Origin: JANNSO01 sp964485395
GTDB lineage: Bacteria; Spirochaetota; Spirochaetia; Treponematales; UBA12059
Reading direction: 5' to 3'
Length of the DNA: 64,000 nt
Assembly: GCA_964485395.1 (NCBI GenBank)
Contig: CAZAJF010000010.1
Coordinates: 1 to 64,000 of the forward strand
Both the position numbers and the translations under genes were made by a program. Below are positions 26,004 through 34,501 of the stretch, piece after piece. How positions within the stretch are numbered: position 1 is the first letter of the stretch; the number at the start of each line of letters is the position of its first letter. The notes below the pieces were generated by a model. That model did not search any database and had not been told where the DNA came from. It was given only the letters and a program-made list of their open reading frames with translations.

Positions 26004-27352
26004 AAGCATTTTTCGCCGACAGGCACTTTATTTCCGACCTCGTGCGGCTGGCCCTGCCCATCGCGCTCGCCAACCTGATTAATTCCTCGGTGAACATGCT
26101 GGACACGATTATGGTGGGCCGATTAGGTTCCGCCGAGCTTGCCGCCGTGGGCTTGGCCAACCAGATATTCTTCCTGCTCATACTCATCCTCTTCGGCGTC
26201 TCCACGGGAGCCGGCGTCTTTATATCGCAATTCTGGGGCAAGCGCGACATTCCCGGCATCCGCCGCAGTACGGGATTATCGCTGACCATAGGCATGGCCG
26301 TGGGGCTGGCCTTCATGACGGCAAGCCTGATCGCCCCCCGGTTCATCCTGGGCCTGTACTCCAAGGATCGCGAAGTCGTGGAGCTGGGAGCGCGCTACCT
26401 CCGGCTCGTGGCCTTGAGCTACCCGCTCTCCGCCGCCAGCTTCATCTTCTCGGTGGCCTTGCGCGGGGTGGAACGCGTGCGCATGCCGCTCGTCGCCACG
26501 ATTATAGCGCTTTCCATAAACGCCATCCTCAACTACGCGCTGATATTCGGAAAATTCGGTTTTCCGGCCCTGGGCGTCGAAGGCGCCGCCCTGGCAACCG
26601 TCGTCTCGCGCGTGGTGGAGTTCGCCATCATCGTGGCGTCGGTATACGCCCGCAAGACACCGCCCGCCGGCTCGCTTCGCGAACTGCTTTCCTGGCAGGC
26701 GGGATTCGTGTCCCGTTATATAAAAATCGCATCCCCCGTAGTGCTCAACGAGTTCGCGTGGGCCCTGGGCATGACGGTGTACAGCGGCGTCTTTGCAAGG
26801 GTAGGCACCGACGCCATCGCCGCCTACAGCGTAACGTCCACCGTCAGCCAGCTCGCCGGCGTTTTCTTCCTGGGAACCGCCAACGCCGCGGCCGTCATGA
26901 TAGGCAAGCGCATCGGCGAGGGCGACAGGGATACCGCCTTTCTCTGGGCCAAGCGCTTCGCCGTGATGGCCCCGGTGCTCGGGCTCGTGATGAGCGCGCT
27001 GCTCGTTCCAGCCAGCCTCCTTCTGCCCCTCCTTTTTTCCATAAGCCCGGAGGCCTTGCGGCAGGCCATGGCCATGGTGGTGGCGCTCGCGTTCTTCTTT
27101 CCGTTCAAGGTGTTCAACCTGCACGCGATCGTGGGAATCTGCCGCGCGGGCGGCGATACGAAGTTCGGCGCCCTCTTCGACATCCTGGGCGTATGGGGCC
27201 TGGGCGTGCCCCTGGCCGCCCTTTCCGCCTTCCTTCTCGGGGCCGAACCGTGGGTAATATTTATATTTATTAACTTCGAGGAAGCGGCCAAGTCTTTTGT
27301 GGGCATGTGGCGCCTAGGCTCCCGGAAATGGCTCAACGACGTCACCGCCTGA
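26000..27352 (+). CDS. MATE-family multidrug efflux pump
   Basis: This 450-residue protein has about twelve transmembrane helices in two related halves. The NorM-type N-terminal stretch (LALPIALANLINSSVNMLDTIMVGRLGS) is present, as are helix-7 features (YSVTSTVSQLAGVFFLGTANAAAVMIGKRIGEGD). Relatives export cationic drugs or metabolites in exchange for Na+ or H+. It is translationally coupled to sbcB by overlap, so its expression follows that gene. No adjacent regulator is seen. Confidence 0.9.
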   Translation: MKAFFADRHFISDLVRLALPIALANLINSSVNMLDTIMVGRLGSAELAAVGLANQIFFLLILILFGVSTGAGVFISQFWGKRDIPGIRRSTGLSLTIGMAVGLAFMTASLIAPRFILGLYSKDREVVELGARYLRLVALSYPLSAASFIFSVALRGVERVRMPLVATIIALSINAILNYALIFGKFGFPALGVEGAALATVVSRVVEFAIIVASVYARKTPPAGSLRELLSWQAGFVSRYIKIASPVVLNEFAWALGMTVYSGVFARVGTDAIAAYSVTSTVSQLAGVFFLGTANAAAVMIGKRIGEGDRDTAFLWAKRFAVMAPVLGLVMSALLVPASLLLPLLFSISPEALRQAMAMVVALAFFFPFKVFNLHAIVGICRAGGDTKFGALFDILGVWGLGVPLAALSAFLLGAEPWVIFIFINFEEAAKSFVGMWRLGSRKWLNDVTA

Positions 27353-27450
27353 CCTTCCCCTTGAAAGTACCGCTTTCGGGCGCTCATGGAATATCATGAT
27401 CGGTGCCCGGCGCCTTTTCATGGCGGAAGTTCCTTCCGGCATAAAAAGAA

Positions 27451-27492
27451 CGCATTCCGTACGCCGAGGCGCGCCTCGGCGTACGGAATGCG
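27451..27492. repeat. Perfect 42-bp palindrome upstream of hprK
   Basis: The 21-base arm CGCATTCCGTACGCCGAGGCG is followed directly by its exact reverse complement, with no loop. It lies 5 bases before the hprK -35. An A-rich run precedes it and no T-run follows on the plus strand, so it does not terminate the MATE transcript in the usual way. Confidence 0.9.
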
Positions 27493-27496
27493 CGAC

Positions 27497-27525
27497 TTGC
27501 GTATCCGGCGAACATGAAGTAAACT
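27497..27525 (+). promoter_or_regulatory. Promoter of the hprK operon, predicting a leaderless transcript
   Basis: TTGCGT (27497-27502), 17 bases, TAAACT (27520-27525). The ATG is at 27535, 9 bases after the -10, and no ribosome binding site precedes it. Confidence 0.6.
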
Positions 27526-27534
27526 GCAATCGAT

Positions 27535-28524
27535 ATGGAAGAAAAGCAATTAACGGTCCTTGATCTCCTGGACATGGACTATAAAGAACAGGATGCCCTC
27601 GAACTTCGCTGCATCGCGGGCCGCAAAGGCCTGTCGCGCGAGATCAAGGCTCCGGACATCAACCGTCCGGGATTGGCGCTCTCGGGGTTTTTCGAGAATT
27701 TCGCCTTTCAGCGCATCCAGCTCATCGGGCTCGGGGAATCGGCCTACCTTAAAAAACTGGCGGTAGAAAACAATACCGACGGCATCAACACCATGTTCAC
27801 GTTTCCCATTCCCTGCTTCATCTTTACCAACAATACCGTTCCGGAACCTTTGTTCGTCAAGGCGGCCGACGCCGCCGACTGTCCCGTGCTTCTTACGGAC
27901 CTTTCGTCCACCGAATTCGCCAGCCGGCTTACTCGCGTTCTCTCGGGCGTTTTCGCTCCCAAGACGAGCGTTCACGGGGTGCTCGTGGAGGTCTACGGCA
28001 TCGGCATATTGCTGACCGGGGATTCAGGCGTAGGCAAGAGCGAGACGGCGCTCGAGCTCATCGAGCGCGGCCATCGGCTGGTAGCGGACGACGTCGTGGA
28101 GATTCGCTGCGTCAGCGGAAATATCCTGATGGGCTCAGGCGCCAACAAGGTAATCGGTCACCACATGGAAATCCGCGGCTTGGGAATCATCAACGTGACG
28201 CACCTGTTCGGCGTCCGCGCGATACGCGATAAAAAACAGGTTCAGCTCATCTGCAACCTCGAAGAATGGGACTCGGCCAAGGTCTACGACCGGATCGGCA
28301 CCGAGGAGAAAACCGACATGATCCTGGGCGTGCACGTCCCCAAGCTGGATATTCCCGTAAAACCGGGTCGCAATATTCCCATAATCGTGGAAACGGCGGC
28401 GATGAACGAGCGCCTCAAGAAGATGGGCTATCATTCCGCACAGGAATTCAATAAAAACATTCTTAAATGGCTTGAGAGCGAAAGCGCTCGTGCCGTATAC
28501 TTCGGTAGGGATGATTCGATTTGA
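27535..28524 (+). CDS. hprK: HPr kinase/phosphorylase
   Basis: This 329-residue bifunctional enzyme phosphorylates and dephosphorylates Ser46 of HPr. The P-loop GDSGVGKSETALELIERGH (about residue 162) is followed by VADDVVEI. The family signature is clear (EIRGLGIINVTHLFGVRAIRDKK), with LICNLEEW further on. The N-terminal domain is shorter in motifs but of normal size. It is the first gene of a compact operon with HPr, an NtrY/NtrX-like pair, lexA and holA. No PTS sugar permease or Enzyme I is nearby, which fits spirochaetes that keep HprK/HPr mainly as a regulatory switch. Confidence 0.95.
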   Translation: MEEKQLTVLDLLDMDYKEQDALELRCIAGRKGLSREIKAPDINRPGLALSGFFENFAFQRIQLIGLGESAYLKKLAVENNTDGINTMFTFPIPCFIFTNNTVPEPLFVKAADAADCPVLLTDLSSTEFASRLTRVLSGVFAPKTSVHGVLVEVYGIGILLTGDSGVGKSETALELIERGHRLVADDVVEIRCVSGNILMGSGANKVIGHHMEIRGLGIINVTHLFGVRAIRDKKQVQLICNLEEWDSAKVYDRIGTEEKTDMILGVHVPKLDIPVKPGRNIPIIVETAAMNERLKKMGYHSAQEFNKNILKWLESESARAVYFGRDDSI

Positions 28525-28546
28525 GCCAAGCATACGGAGCGCAGCA

Positions 28547-28813
28547 GTGACTGAAAAGACCACGGTAATCAAAAATCGCGCGGGAATCCACGCCAGACCT
28601 GCCGCCATGATCGTGCAGACGGCGAGCAAGTTCAAATCGCGATTGTTCCTTGAAAAAAATTCAATGCGCATCAATGCAAAGAGCATCATGGGAATCATTA
28701 CGCTGGGCGCCGGTTTCGAGACCCAAATAAAGATAATAGCAGACGGCGAGGATGAAGTGGCAGCCGCGGAAGCGATTGAACGGCTGTTTGCCAGCCGCTT
28801 CGAAGAGGAGTAA
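28547..28813 (+). CDS. ptsH: HPr phosphocarrier protein
   Basis: The likely start is GTG 28547, behind GGAG, giving 88 residues; an in-frame upstream ATG would overlap hprK. The phosphorylatable His is in the family motif GIHARPAAMIV. The HprK target serine is in NAKSIMGI. Both sites are intact, so this HPr could take part in phosphotransfer as well as in Ser46 regulation. Its stop overlaps the histidine kinase start. Confidence 0.93.
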   Translation: MTEKTTVIKNRAGIHARPAAMIVQTASKFKSRLFLEKNSMRINAKSIMGIITLGAGFETQIKIIADGEDEVAAAEAIERLFASRFEEE

Positions 28814-30606
28814 TGAACTCAAGCGGCAAAAATTCGCGCCGTATCGCGGACATGGCCGTAGTCGCTGTCATCTATCTCATCAGCATTACCGGGGCGTACC
28901 TGTTCATCCGCAACGGGCTGGTCAGCAACTCCGGGCTGCCTTCTTCCCGTCAGGGTTTTACCGCAATACTCCTCGCCTTGACTCCTCTCGTATCGCTGAC
29001 CGTTTTTATCGTGAGCATAGCCCGATTTTTCAAGCAATTCAGGCTTAAGCAATGGGGCACGCGGCTCAAGCTCAAGCTGATCATCCTGTTTTCCGTCCTT
29101 ACCATCCTTACCACCGCCCCGCCCGCGATTTTCCTCGGCAGCCTTACCTTCCGCGCCATCGACATGACTTCCGCGAACGTCGTCCGCGACGCCTTGAATG
29201 AGGGCGTGGACATGGCCATGGCGTATTTCGCCGAACGCGATTCCACCCTGGGCCGCTTCGCGAACAATGAACTGCCCGCCAGTCTCGCCCGGCACCAACT
29301 GAACGCCCAGAAAGCACTCTCGGAGCTGAGCGCCAAGGAGCCGGGTATCGTCGCGCTCGAGCTTATCCTGAACGGCAGCACCCTTGCTTTTTCCGGCGAT
29401 GAAAACGCGCGTATCGTCAACGCCGGCTATAAACTCGCGGAAAGCGGCTTCCTGGGACGATTCGCGCGCGGTGGCATGAGCTGGGGCCGGTATTTTCTAA
29501 AAAACGCTGCCAAAACCGCACAGGGAATCCCTGTTTCGGCGATACTCGCCATGGAATATCCCGCTGCCCTTGAAACGGCCGCGCTGAAAATTTCAAGCGC
29601 CAGGGAGGTCCTGGGAGACAGCGCCGAAACAGCCCGATCCTTTCGGTTCTACATGCTGTTCGCATCGCTTACCTTTGTACTGCCGCTCATCGCGCTTTCC
29701 CTGCTTTTTGCGCTGCAGGCCACCGATTTTATCATCGCGCCGCTTCGGGCGATGGAGAACGCCATCTTCCGGGTGCGCACGGGCGACAGGCGCGCCCGCC
29801 TCCTGGCCAAAAAGGGCGACGAGACGGGGGCTCTCGTAGAACGGTTCAATGCCATGCTGGACCAGATAGAGCGGTCGCGCGGCGATGCTCTCCGCAACGA
29901 GAAAATCGGTGTCTGGCGGGACATTGCGCGAAAACTCGCCCACGAACTGCGCAATCCCCTTACGCCCATCAAGCTGTCGGCGGAGCGGGTGCTTCGTCGC
30001 TTTACCGCGAATCCCCAAAACGTGGGAGATATCCTGCAAAAGTCCATGGTCGCCATCATTCAGGAAACCTCCAACATGGAAACGCTCCTGTCCGAGTTTC
30101 ACGAGTTCGCGCGGCTTCCGGAACCGCAGAAAGATTGGGTAACCTTGGCCGATTTGGTAAACGAGACCGTCCATCTCTATTCGGCCTCGTATCCGTCCAT
30201 GACGTTTTCCACGAGCGCCATTCCCCCGGACATGGTCGTACGCGTGGATCGGGGCTACCTGAAGCAAGCGCTCGGAAATCTCGTAACCAACGCCGCGGAC
30301 GCCACCGAGAACAAAGGCACGGTGGAGTTTCGGTCCGACCTTGTCAAAACGGCGGAATCAAGCTACTGTAGGCTCTATATCCGGGATAACGGCCCCGGCA
30401 TCCCCGCGGACATCGCGGAAAAGATTTTTTCACCTTATTTTACGACAAAGGCCCGGGGAACAGGTCTTGGCCTCGCCGTTGTGGAACACGTGGTAACGAG
30501 CCACGGGGGCAGAATCCGGCTGGAATCTACAGAAGGGGCAGGAACTGTGTTTATTATCGATCTCCCTGCGGATGAAGCCATCCAACCCGGCAAGGCGTTG
30601 AGCTGA
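28813..30606 (+). CDS. NtrY-like sensor histidine kinase
   Basis: This 597-residue membrane kinase has two N-terminal helices (VVAVIYLISITGAYLF; FTAILLALTPLVSLTVFIV) and a third at LIILFSVLTILTTAPPAIFL. A periplasmic region of about 160 residues and another helix (FYMLFASLTFVLPLIALSLLF) follow, then HAMP (about 300-350). The H-box is LAHELRNPLTPIKLSAERV. The ATP-binding domain has an N-box (NLVTNAADAT), G1 (DNGPGIP) and G2 (GTGLGLAVVEH). This is the NtrY layout. It is coupled to the NtrX-like gene by a 1-base overlap (TGATG), so they should be a pair. Confidence 0.9.
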   Translation: MNSSGKNSRRIADMAVVAVIYLISITGAYLFIRNGLVSNSGLPSSRQGFTAILLALTPLVSLTVFIVSIARFFKQFRLKQWGTRLKLKLIILFSVLTILTTAPPAIFLGSLTFRAIDMTSANVVRDALNEGVDMAMAYFAERDSTLGRFANNELPASLARHQLNAQKALSELSAKEPGIVALELILNGSTLAFSGDENARIVNAGYKLAESGFLGRFARGGMSWGRYFLKNAAKTAQGIPVSAILAMEYPAALETAALKISSAREVLGDSAETARSFRFYMLFASLTFVLPLIALSLLFALQATDFIIAPLRAMENAIFRVRTGDRRARLLAKKGDETGALVERFNAMLDQIERSRGDALRNEKIGVWRDIARKLAHELRNPLTPIKLSAERVLRRFTANPQNVGDILQKSMVAIIQETSNMETLLSEFHEFARLPEPQKDWVTLADLVNETVHLYSASYPSMTFSTSAIPPDMVVRVDRGYLKQALGNLVTNAADATENKGTVEFRSDLVKTAESSYCRLYIRDNGPGIPADIAEKIFSPYFTTKARGTGLGLAVVEHVVTSHGGRIRLESTEGAGTVFIIDLPADEAIQPGKALS

Positions 30607-31979
30607 TGGGCTATATACTGGTCATAGACGACGAACCAGGCATTCGTACTACCATAAAAGATATTCTCGAGGATGAATCCTATAAAGTCCTGGTGGCCGA
30701 AGACGGTCCTATCGGCCTTGAAATACTCAAGGTCGAATCGGTGGATACCGTCATCCTTGACGTATGGCTTCCGCGAATGGGCGGCATCGACGTGCTCAAG
30801 GCCATCAAGACAAGCTGGCCGGCCATCGAGGTTATCATCATCTCCGGCCACGCCAGCATCGATATGGCCGTGCAGGCTCTCAAACTCGGCGCCTTCGACT
30901 TCATAGAAAAGCCCCTGTCCATAGACAAACTGTTTACCGCCGTAAGAAACGCCAGAACCCTGGTCGACCTGCGCAAGGAAAACACGCGCTTGCGCCTCGC
31001 GACCACGCAGTCTGATACGCTCCTCGGAAACTCGCCGGAGATGGAATCCGTGCGTAACCTGCTGGATCAAGCCGCAAAATCCACCGCGCGCGTGCTGATA
31101 ACCGGCGAAAACGGTACCGGCAAGGAATTGGCCGCCCGGCGCATCCACGAGCTGTCCGATCGTTCCAACAAACCGTTCGTGGCCGTGAACTGCGCGGCCA
31201 TTCCGGATACGCTCATAGAAAGCGAATTATTCGGGCATGAAAAAGGATCGTTTACCGATGCTTCCTCCCGCCGCAAGGGGAAATTCGAGGTTGCTCATAC
31301 CGGAACGCTTTTTCTGGACGAAATCGCGGATATGAGCCCGCAAGCCCAGGCTAAAGTGCTTCGGGCTATCCAAGATATGCGCTTTGAGCGAATCGGCGGC
31401 GAAGAATCCATAGACGTGGACGTGCGGATCATCGCAGCCACCAACAAGGAACTGAAATCGGAGATTGCCGCCGCGCGGTTCCGGGAAGACTTGTTCTTCC
31501 GCCTCAACGTTATTCCCGTGCATATGCCACCGCTTCGCGACAGACCCGGAGACGTCGCCGATTTTGCCCAAATATTCCTTGCGAAGCTTTGCGGCAAGTC
31601 CCTGCGCAGCTTTTCGCCGGCCGCCTTGGAAACCCTCAAGGCCTATGCGTGGCCGGGAAACGTGCGCGAGCTTAAAAATTTCATCGAACGCGTCTCGGTA
31701 ATGAGCGACGAAAAGGAAATTTCAAGCGCAACCGTCGGCACCTATCTCAATTCCACCACCGGGCAAGCTCCCGATTTGCGCTTGGCAGAGCTGGATTGTT
31801 TTCAACTATTGGCGACGATGAGAATAAATGAGGCAAAAGACGCTTTTGAGCGCAAATTTCTTATTCACAATCTTCGGAAGTATGGTTATAATGTTTCCAA
31901 GACAGCCGAAGCTATCGGGGTGTACCCGAGTAATCTTCACGCGAAAATAAAAAAGTTCGGCATCGAGGTAGGCGAATGA
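30606..31979 (+). CDS. NtrX/NtrC-like response regulator with a variant sigma54 loop
   Basis: This 457-residue protein has three parts: receiver (acid pocket IDDEPG, phosphorylatable Asp in VILDVWLPRMGG), AAA+ ATPase (GENGTGKE, LFLDEIADMSPQAQAKVLRAI, WPGNVRELKN) and a Fis-type helix-turn-helix (NVSKTAEAIGVYPSNLHAKIKKFG). The loop that contacts sigma54 is GSFTDA in place of the usual GAFTGA, with Asp replacing the conserved second Gly. It may not open sigma54 promoters, or it may do so with altered partners. Its stop overlaps the lexA start by 4 bases. Confidence 0.9.
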   Translation: MGYILVIDDEPGIRTTIKDILEDESYKVLVAEDGPIGLEILKVESVDTVILDVWLPRMGGIDVLKAIKTSWPAIEVIIISGHASIDMAVQALKLGAFDFIEKPLSIDKLFTAVRNARTLVDLRKENTRLRLATTQSDTLLGNSPEMESVRNLLDQAAKSTARVLITGENGTGKELAARRIHELSDRSNKPFVAVNCAAIPDTLIESELFGHEKGSFTDASSRRKGKFEVAHTGTLFLDEIADMSPQAQAKVLRAIQDMRFERIGGEESIDVDVRIIAATNKELKSEIAAARFREDLFFRLNVIPVHMPPLRDRPGDVADFAQIFLAKLCGKSLRSFSPAALETLKAYAWPGNVRELKNFIERVSVMSDEKEISSATVGTYLNSTTGQAPDLRLAELDCFQLLATMRINEAKDAFERKFLIHNLRKYGYNVSKTAEAIGVYPSNLHAKIKKFGIEVGE

Positions 31980-32578
31980 GACCTGTAACAGAGCGACAGC
32001 AAGCCATTCTCCAATATCTGGAAAACCACATTTCGGAGCACTCGTATCCGCCCACAATGCGGGAGATTGGCGAACATTTCGGCATTTCCTCCAAAGGCGC
32101 CCACGACCATATCCTGGCCCTCAAGAGAAAAGGCTGCATCAAGACAATCGATAACCGGTCGCGTGTCATTGAACTCGTCGGACGGTCGAGTAACGCGTCA
32201 TCAAGCGTCGAGGTACCCATCTTGGGCTACGTCGCTGCCGGCAAGCCCATCTTTGCCGAAGAGAACTTCGAGGAAAGCGTGCACGTTCCGCACTCCATGG
32301 TTCGCAATAAAAAGTGCTTCGTTCTCCGCGTGCGGGGAGACAGCATGCAGGGCGCGGGTATCATCGAGGGAGATCTCGCGGTAATCGAGCAGCAGATTAC
32401 GGCCAATGACGGGGATATCGTCGTAGCCATGATCGAGGATGCCGTAACGCTCAAGCGATATTACCGCGAAAAAGGCCGAATACGCCTCGCTCCCGAAAAC
32501 CCGGCCTACAGCCCGATTTTCAGCCAAGACGTTCGCATACTCGGAAAGCTCTGCGGTCTCGTCAGAAACTATCAGTAG
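31976..32578 (+). CDS. lexA: LexA repressor
   Basis: This 200-residue SOS repressor has an N-terminal winged helix (ERQQAILQYLENHI, PTMREIGEHFGISSKGAHDHILALKRKG). The cleavage site is Ala-Gly in GYVAAGKP. The Ser-Lys dyad is present, with Ser in RGDSMQGAGI and Lys in DAVTLKRYY. The protein should therefore be self-cleavable. The gene overlaps the NtrX-like gene by 4 bases and is followed by holA after one base. This is an unusual place for lexA, which normally has its own autoregulated promoter. I see no obvious SOS box in front of it, since its upstream region is coding. Confidence 0.95.
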   Translation: MRPVTERQQAILQYLENHISEHSYPPTMREIGEHFGISSKGAHDHILALKRKGCIKTIDNRSRVIELVGRSSNASSSVEVPILGYVAAGKPIFAEENFEESVHVPHSMVRNKKCFVLRVRGDSMQGAGIIEGDLAVIEQQITANDGDIVVAMIEDAVTLKRYYREKGRIRLAPENPAYSPIFSQDVRILGKLCGLVRNYQ

Positions 32579-32579
32579 C

Positions 32580-33578
32580 GTGGAATCGGTCTATATAGTC
32601 GGCGGCCCCGAAACCGGCCGGCGCAACGAATATATCAAACAACTGCGATCGGCCTGCGCCAAGTCCTGGGGCCAAGAACCCGAAGCCCACAAGCTCTACG
32701 CTCACGAAACCGATGTATCCACTTTGCTAGGGCTGCTCATGAACGGCTCATTGTTCTCCGACGGGAAATTCGTCGTGTACATGGGCGCGGACCAGGTAAA
32801 ACTCAAGGCGGACGTTCAAGCGCTCGTTGCCTTCGCCAAGAAACCCGCGGAAAAAACCGTGCTCGTTCTGGTAAGCGACGCTTACGGCGTGGATAAAGCC
32901 CTCGAAGACGCCATTAGCAAAGACGCAAAGAAAATATTTTGGGAATTGTCCTCCGGCGAGATGGAACGTTGGGTGGGCGACTTTTTCGCCGGTAAAGGCG
33001 TTGGAATCGATCAGCCCGCGCTCGAGACGATCCTGGAATTGGTGGAGAACAATACCGACGCGCTCAGAAGCGAATGCTCGCGGCTTGCGCTGTTTTTTCC
33101 GCAAGGCTCTCGCATCGGCGAGGAAGACATAGAAAAATACATTGCGCACAACCGGGCTGAGGATGCCTTTTCGCTGTTTGACCGCATGGCCACGGGCGAC
33201 CTGGAAAAAGCCGTGGAAACGCTATCGGCCATTCTTGCGTCGAAGGAAGGCAACGGGATCGGGCTCATGGGCGGCCTCTTGTGGTCTTTGCGCCGCCTGG
33301 ACGCCCTCTATGGCGCCATGTCCGACGGCAAGCCTTTCGAGCAGGCGGCTCGTGGTTTGCGGATTACCAGCAGAAAATTGCTCTCGGTGTATGACGCCGC
33401 CAGGAAGCGATGGCCACCAGCCGTCTGTTCGCGCCTCATCGCGTTCGGCGTGGAGACGGACGTTCAGCTTAGGGCGATGGGGCAGGGGAACGAGCGCATC
33501 TTGCTGGAATTATTTCTTTACGCTTGCATCGAGAAAAAAAAGCCGGTCGCCCTGGGCGAACCGGCTTCAGTATACTGA
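32580..33578 (+). CDS. holA: DNA polymerase III delta subunit (HolA)
   Basis: This 332-residue clamp-loader subunit starts at GTG, one base after the lexA stop. Features of the family include a diverged AAA+ N-terminal part (VYIVGGPETGRRNEYIKQL, VLVLVSDAYGVDKAL), the KIFWELSSGEMERWVGDFFAGKGVGI linker, and a collar region (GGLLWSLRRLDALYGAM). It loads the sliding clamp as part of the clamp-loader complex. The last codons form one arm of a terminator that also ends the convergent lipoprotein gene. Confidence 0.85.
   Translation: MESVYIVGGPETGRRNEYIKQLRSACAKSWGQEPEAHKLYAHETDVSTLLGLLMNGSLFSDGKFVVYMGADQVKLKADVQALVAFAKKPAEKTVLVLVSDAYGVDKALEDAISKDAKKIFWELSSGEMERWVGDFFAGKGVGIDQPALETILELVENNTDALRSECSRLALFFPQGSRIGEEDIEKYIAHNRAEDAFSLFDRMATGDLEKAVETLSAILASKEGNGIGLMGGLLWSLRRLDALYGAMSDGKPFEQAARGLRITSRKLLSVYDAARKRWPPAVCSRLIAFGVETDVQLRAMGQGNERILLELFLYACIEKKKPVALGEPASVY
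33534..33566 (-). terminator. Terminator inside the 3' end of holA
   Basis: On the minus strand AGCCGGTTCGCCC pairs with GGGCGACCGGCT (one bulged base), followed by seven Ts. It lies just past the lipoprotein stop (33586) and within the final codons of holA. Confidence 0.8.
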
Positions 33579-33585
33579 TTCGCGA

Positions 33586-34419
33586 TTACCAGGAATTACT
33601 GGCCCGGATCTCTTCCGCAATGCCCTGCAAGGCGTCCTTGAGCGCGCTTATGCCCCGGGACGCCACCATGATATCGCTGCGCTCGTAGATTTGGCTTTGT
33701 ATATTCGTCTCGAGGTCCACTATCTTGACGAATACCGTGATGCCGTCCCCGATCTTGCGAATTTGGCCAATGAGCACGAAACGGCTTTTCTTGAATCCCT
33801 GCAGCGATTTATAGGAACTGCTGTTGAACAGGTCTACCGCCTGAAGCTCTTTTTCGGTAAGTATCTGCGTAAGGTTGATGCGGTTGGACAACTCGATGTT
33901 CTTGTTCTTGGAAAGGTAGGTTTCCATGAACAAGGCCGCGTCGTTCCCCGAAAAAGCGGCGTTCTGCACCTTGGGATCAATCTGAAACTCCACGACGGCG
34001 AGACTAATCTTACCTTCTTTCGAGGCAGGTAAAAAGTAGCCGGTAGTGGGTGCGGAAGCCGAAGAAGCCGAAGAAGCCGCGACTGACGCATCCCCGACGG
34101 ATGTCATCTGTATGAACTGGGTCGGCGCGGGGCCGTAGCACCACAGCAGGGGCCAGAATAAAAATAAGCCCGCTACCACGGGGCCGGCTTTCGCTTCCCT
34201 TTTTATCGGTTTTGCATAGGCGACGAAGTTTGGCGCGCTGGCTTTGATTTCGTATTTTTGCCAGATGGCGTTGGTGAGTGGAACCGTCTTCGGCATTTTT
34301 CCGTAATTCGAGTTGTTGATTGTCAACACTGCGTCAGGCGCGTTGGATTGAAATGTGGTCATCGTCGTACAAGACAGTAAAAGACTGACGAGTACGAGGA
34401 GCGCTACCGTTCGTTTCAT
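33586..34419 (-). CDS. CsgG-like lipoprotein
   Basis: The start is ATG 34419 behind GGAGG. The 277-residue product has a lipoprotein signal (MKRTVALLVLVSLLLSC, lipidated Cys17). Residues 20-80 resemble a PEGA-like/secretion-type domain (APDAVLTINNSNYGKMPKTVPL). The C-terminal half (SLAVVEFQIDPKVQNAAFSGNDAALFMETYLSKN to SRFVLIGQIRKIGDGITVFVKIVDLETNI) has the layout of CsgG-type curli-assembly or spirochaetal penicillin-binding-like lipoproteins. A hydrophobic insert (GPVVAGLFLFWPLLWCYG) sits between them. It probably acts in the periplasm or at the outer membrane. Function unproven. Confidence 0.7.
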   Translation of the reverse strand: MKRTVALLVLVSLLLSCTTMTTFQSNAPDAVLTINNSNYGKMPKTVPLTNAIWQKYEIKASAPNFVAYAKPIKREAKAGPVVAGLFLFWPLLWCYGPAPTQFIQMTSVGDASVAASSASSASAPTTGYFLPASKEGKISLAVVEFQIDPKVQNAAFSGNDAALFMETYLSKNKNIELSNRINLTQILTEKELQAVDLFNSSSYKSLQGFKKSRFVLIGQIRKIGDGITVFVKIVDLETNIQSQIYERSDIMVASRGISALKDALQGIAEEIRASNSW

Positions 34420-34501
34420 GGCTTCCTCCAAAAATATGGACAAAAGATAACCTGCAAACGGGCGATTAGCAAGATATCAAGGAATCGAGATTAACTTGGC
34501 A

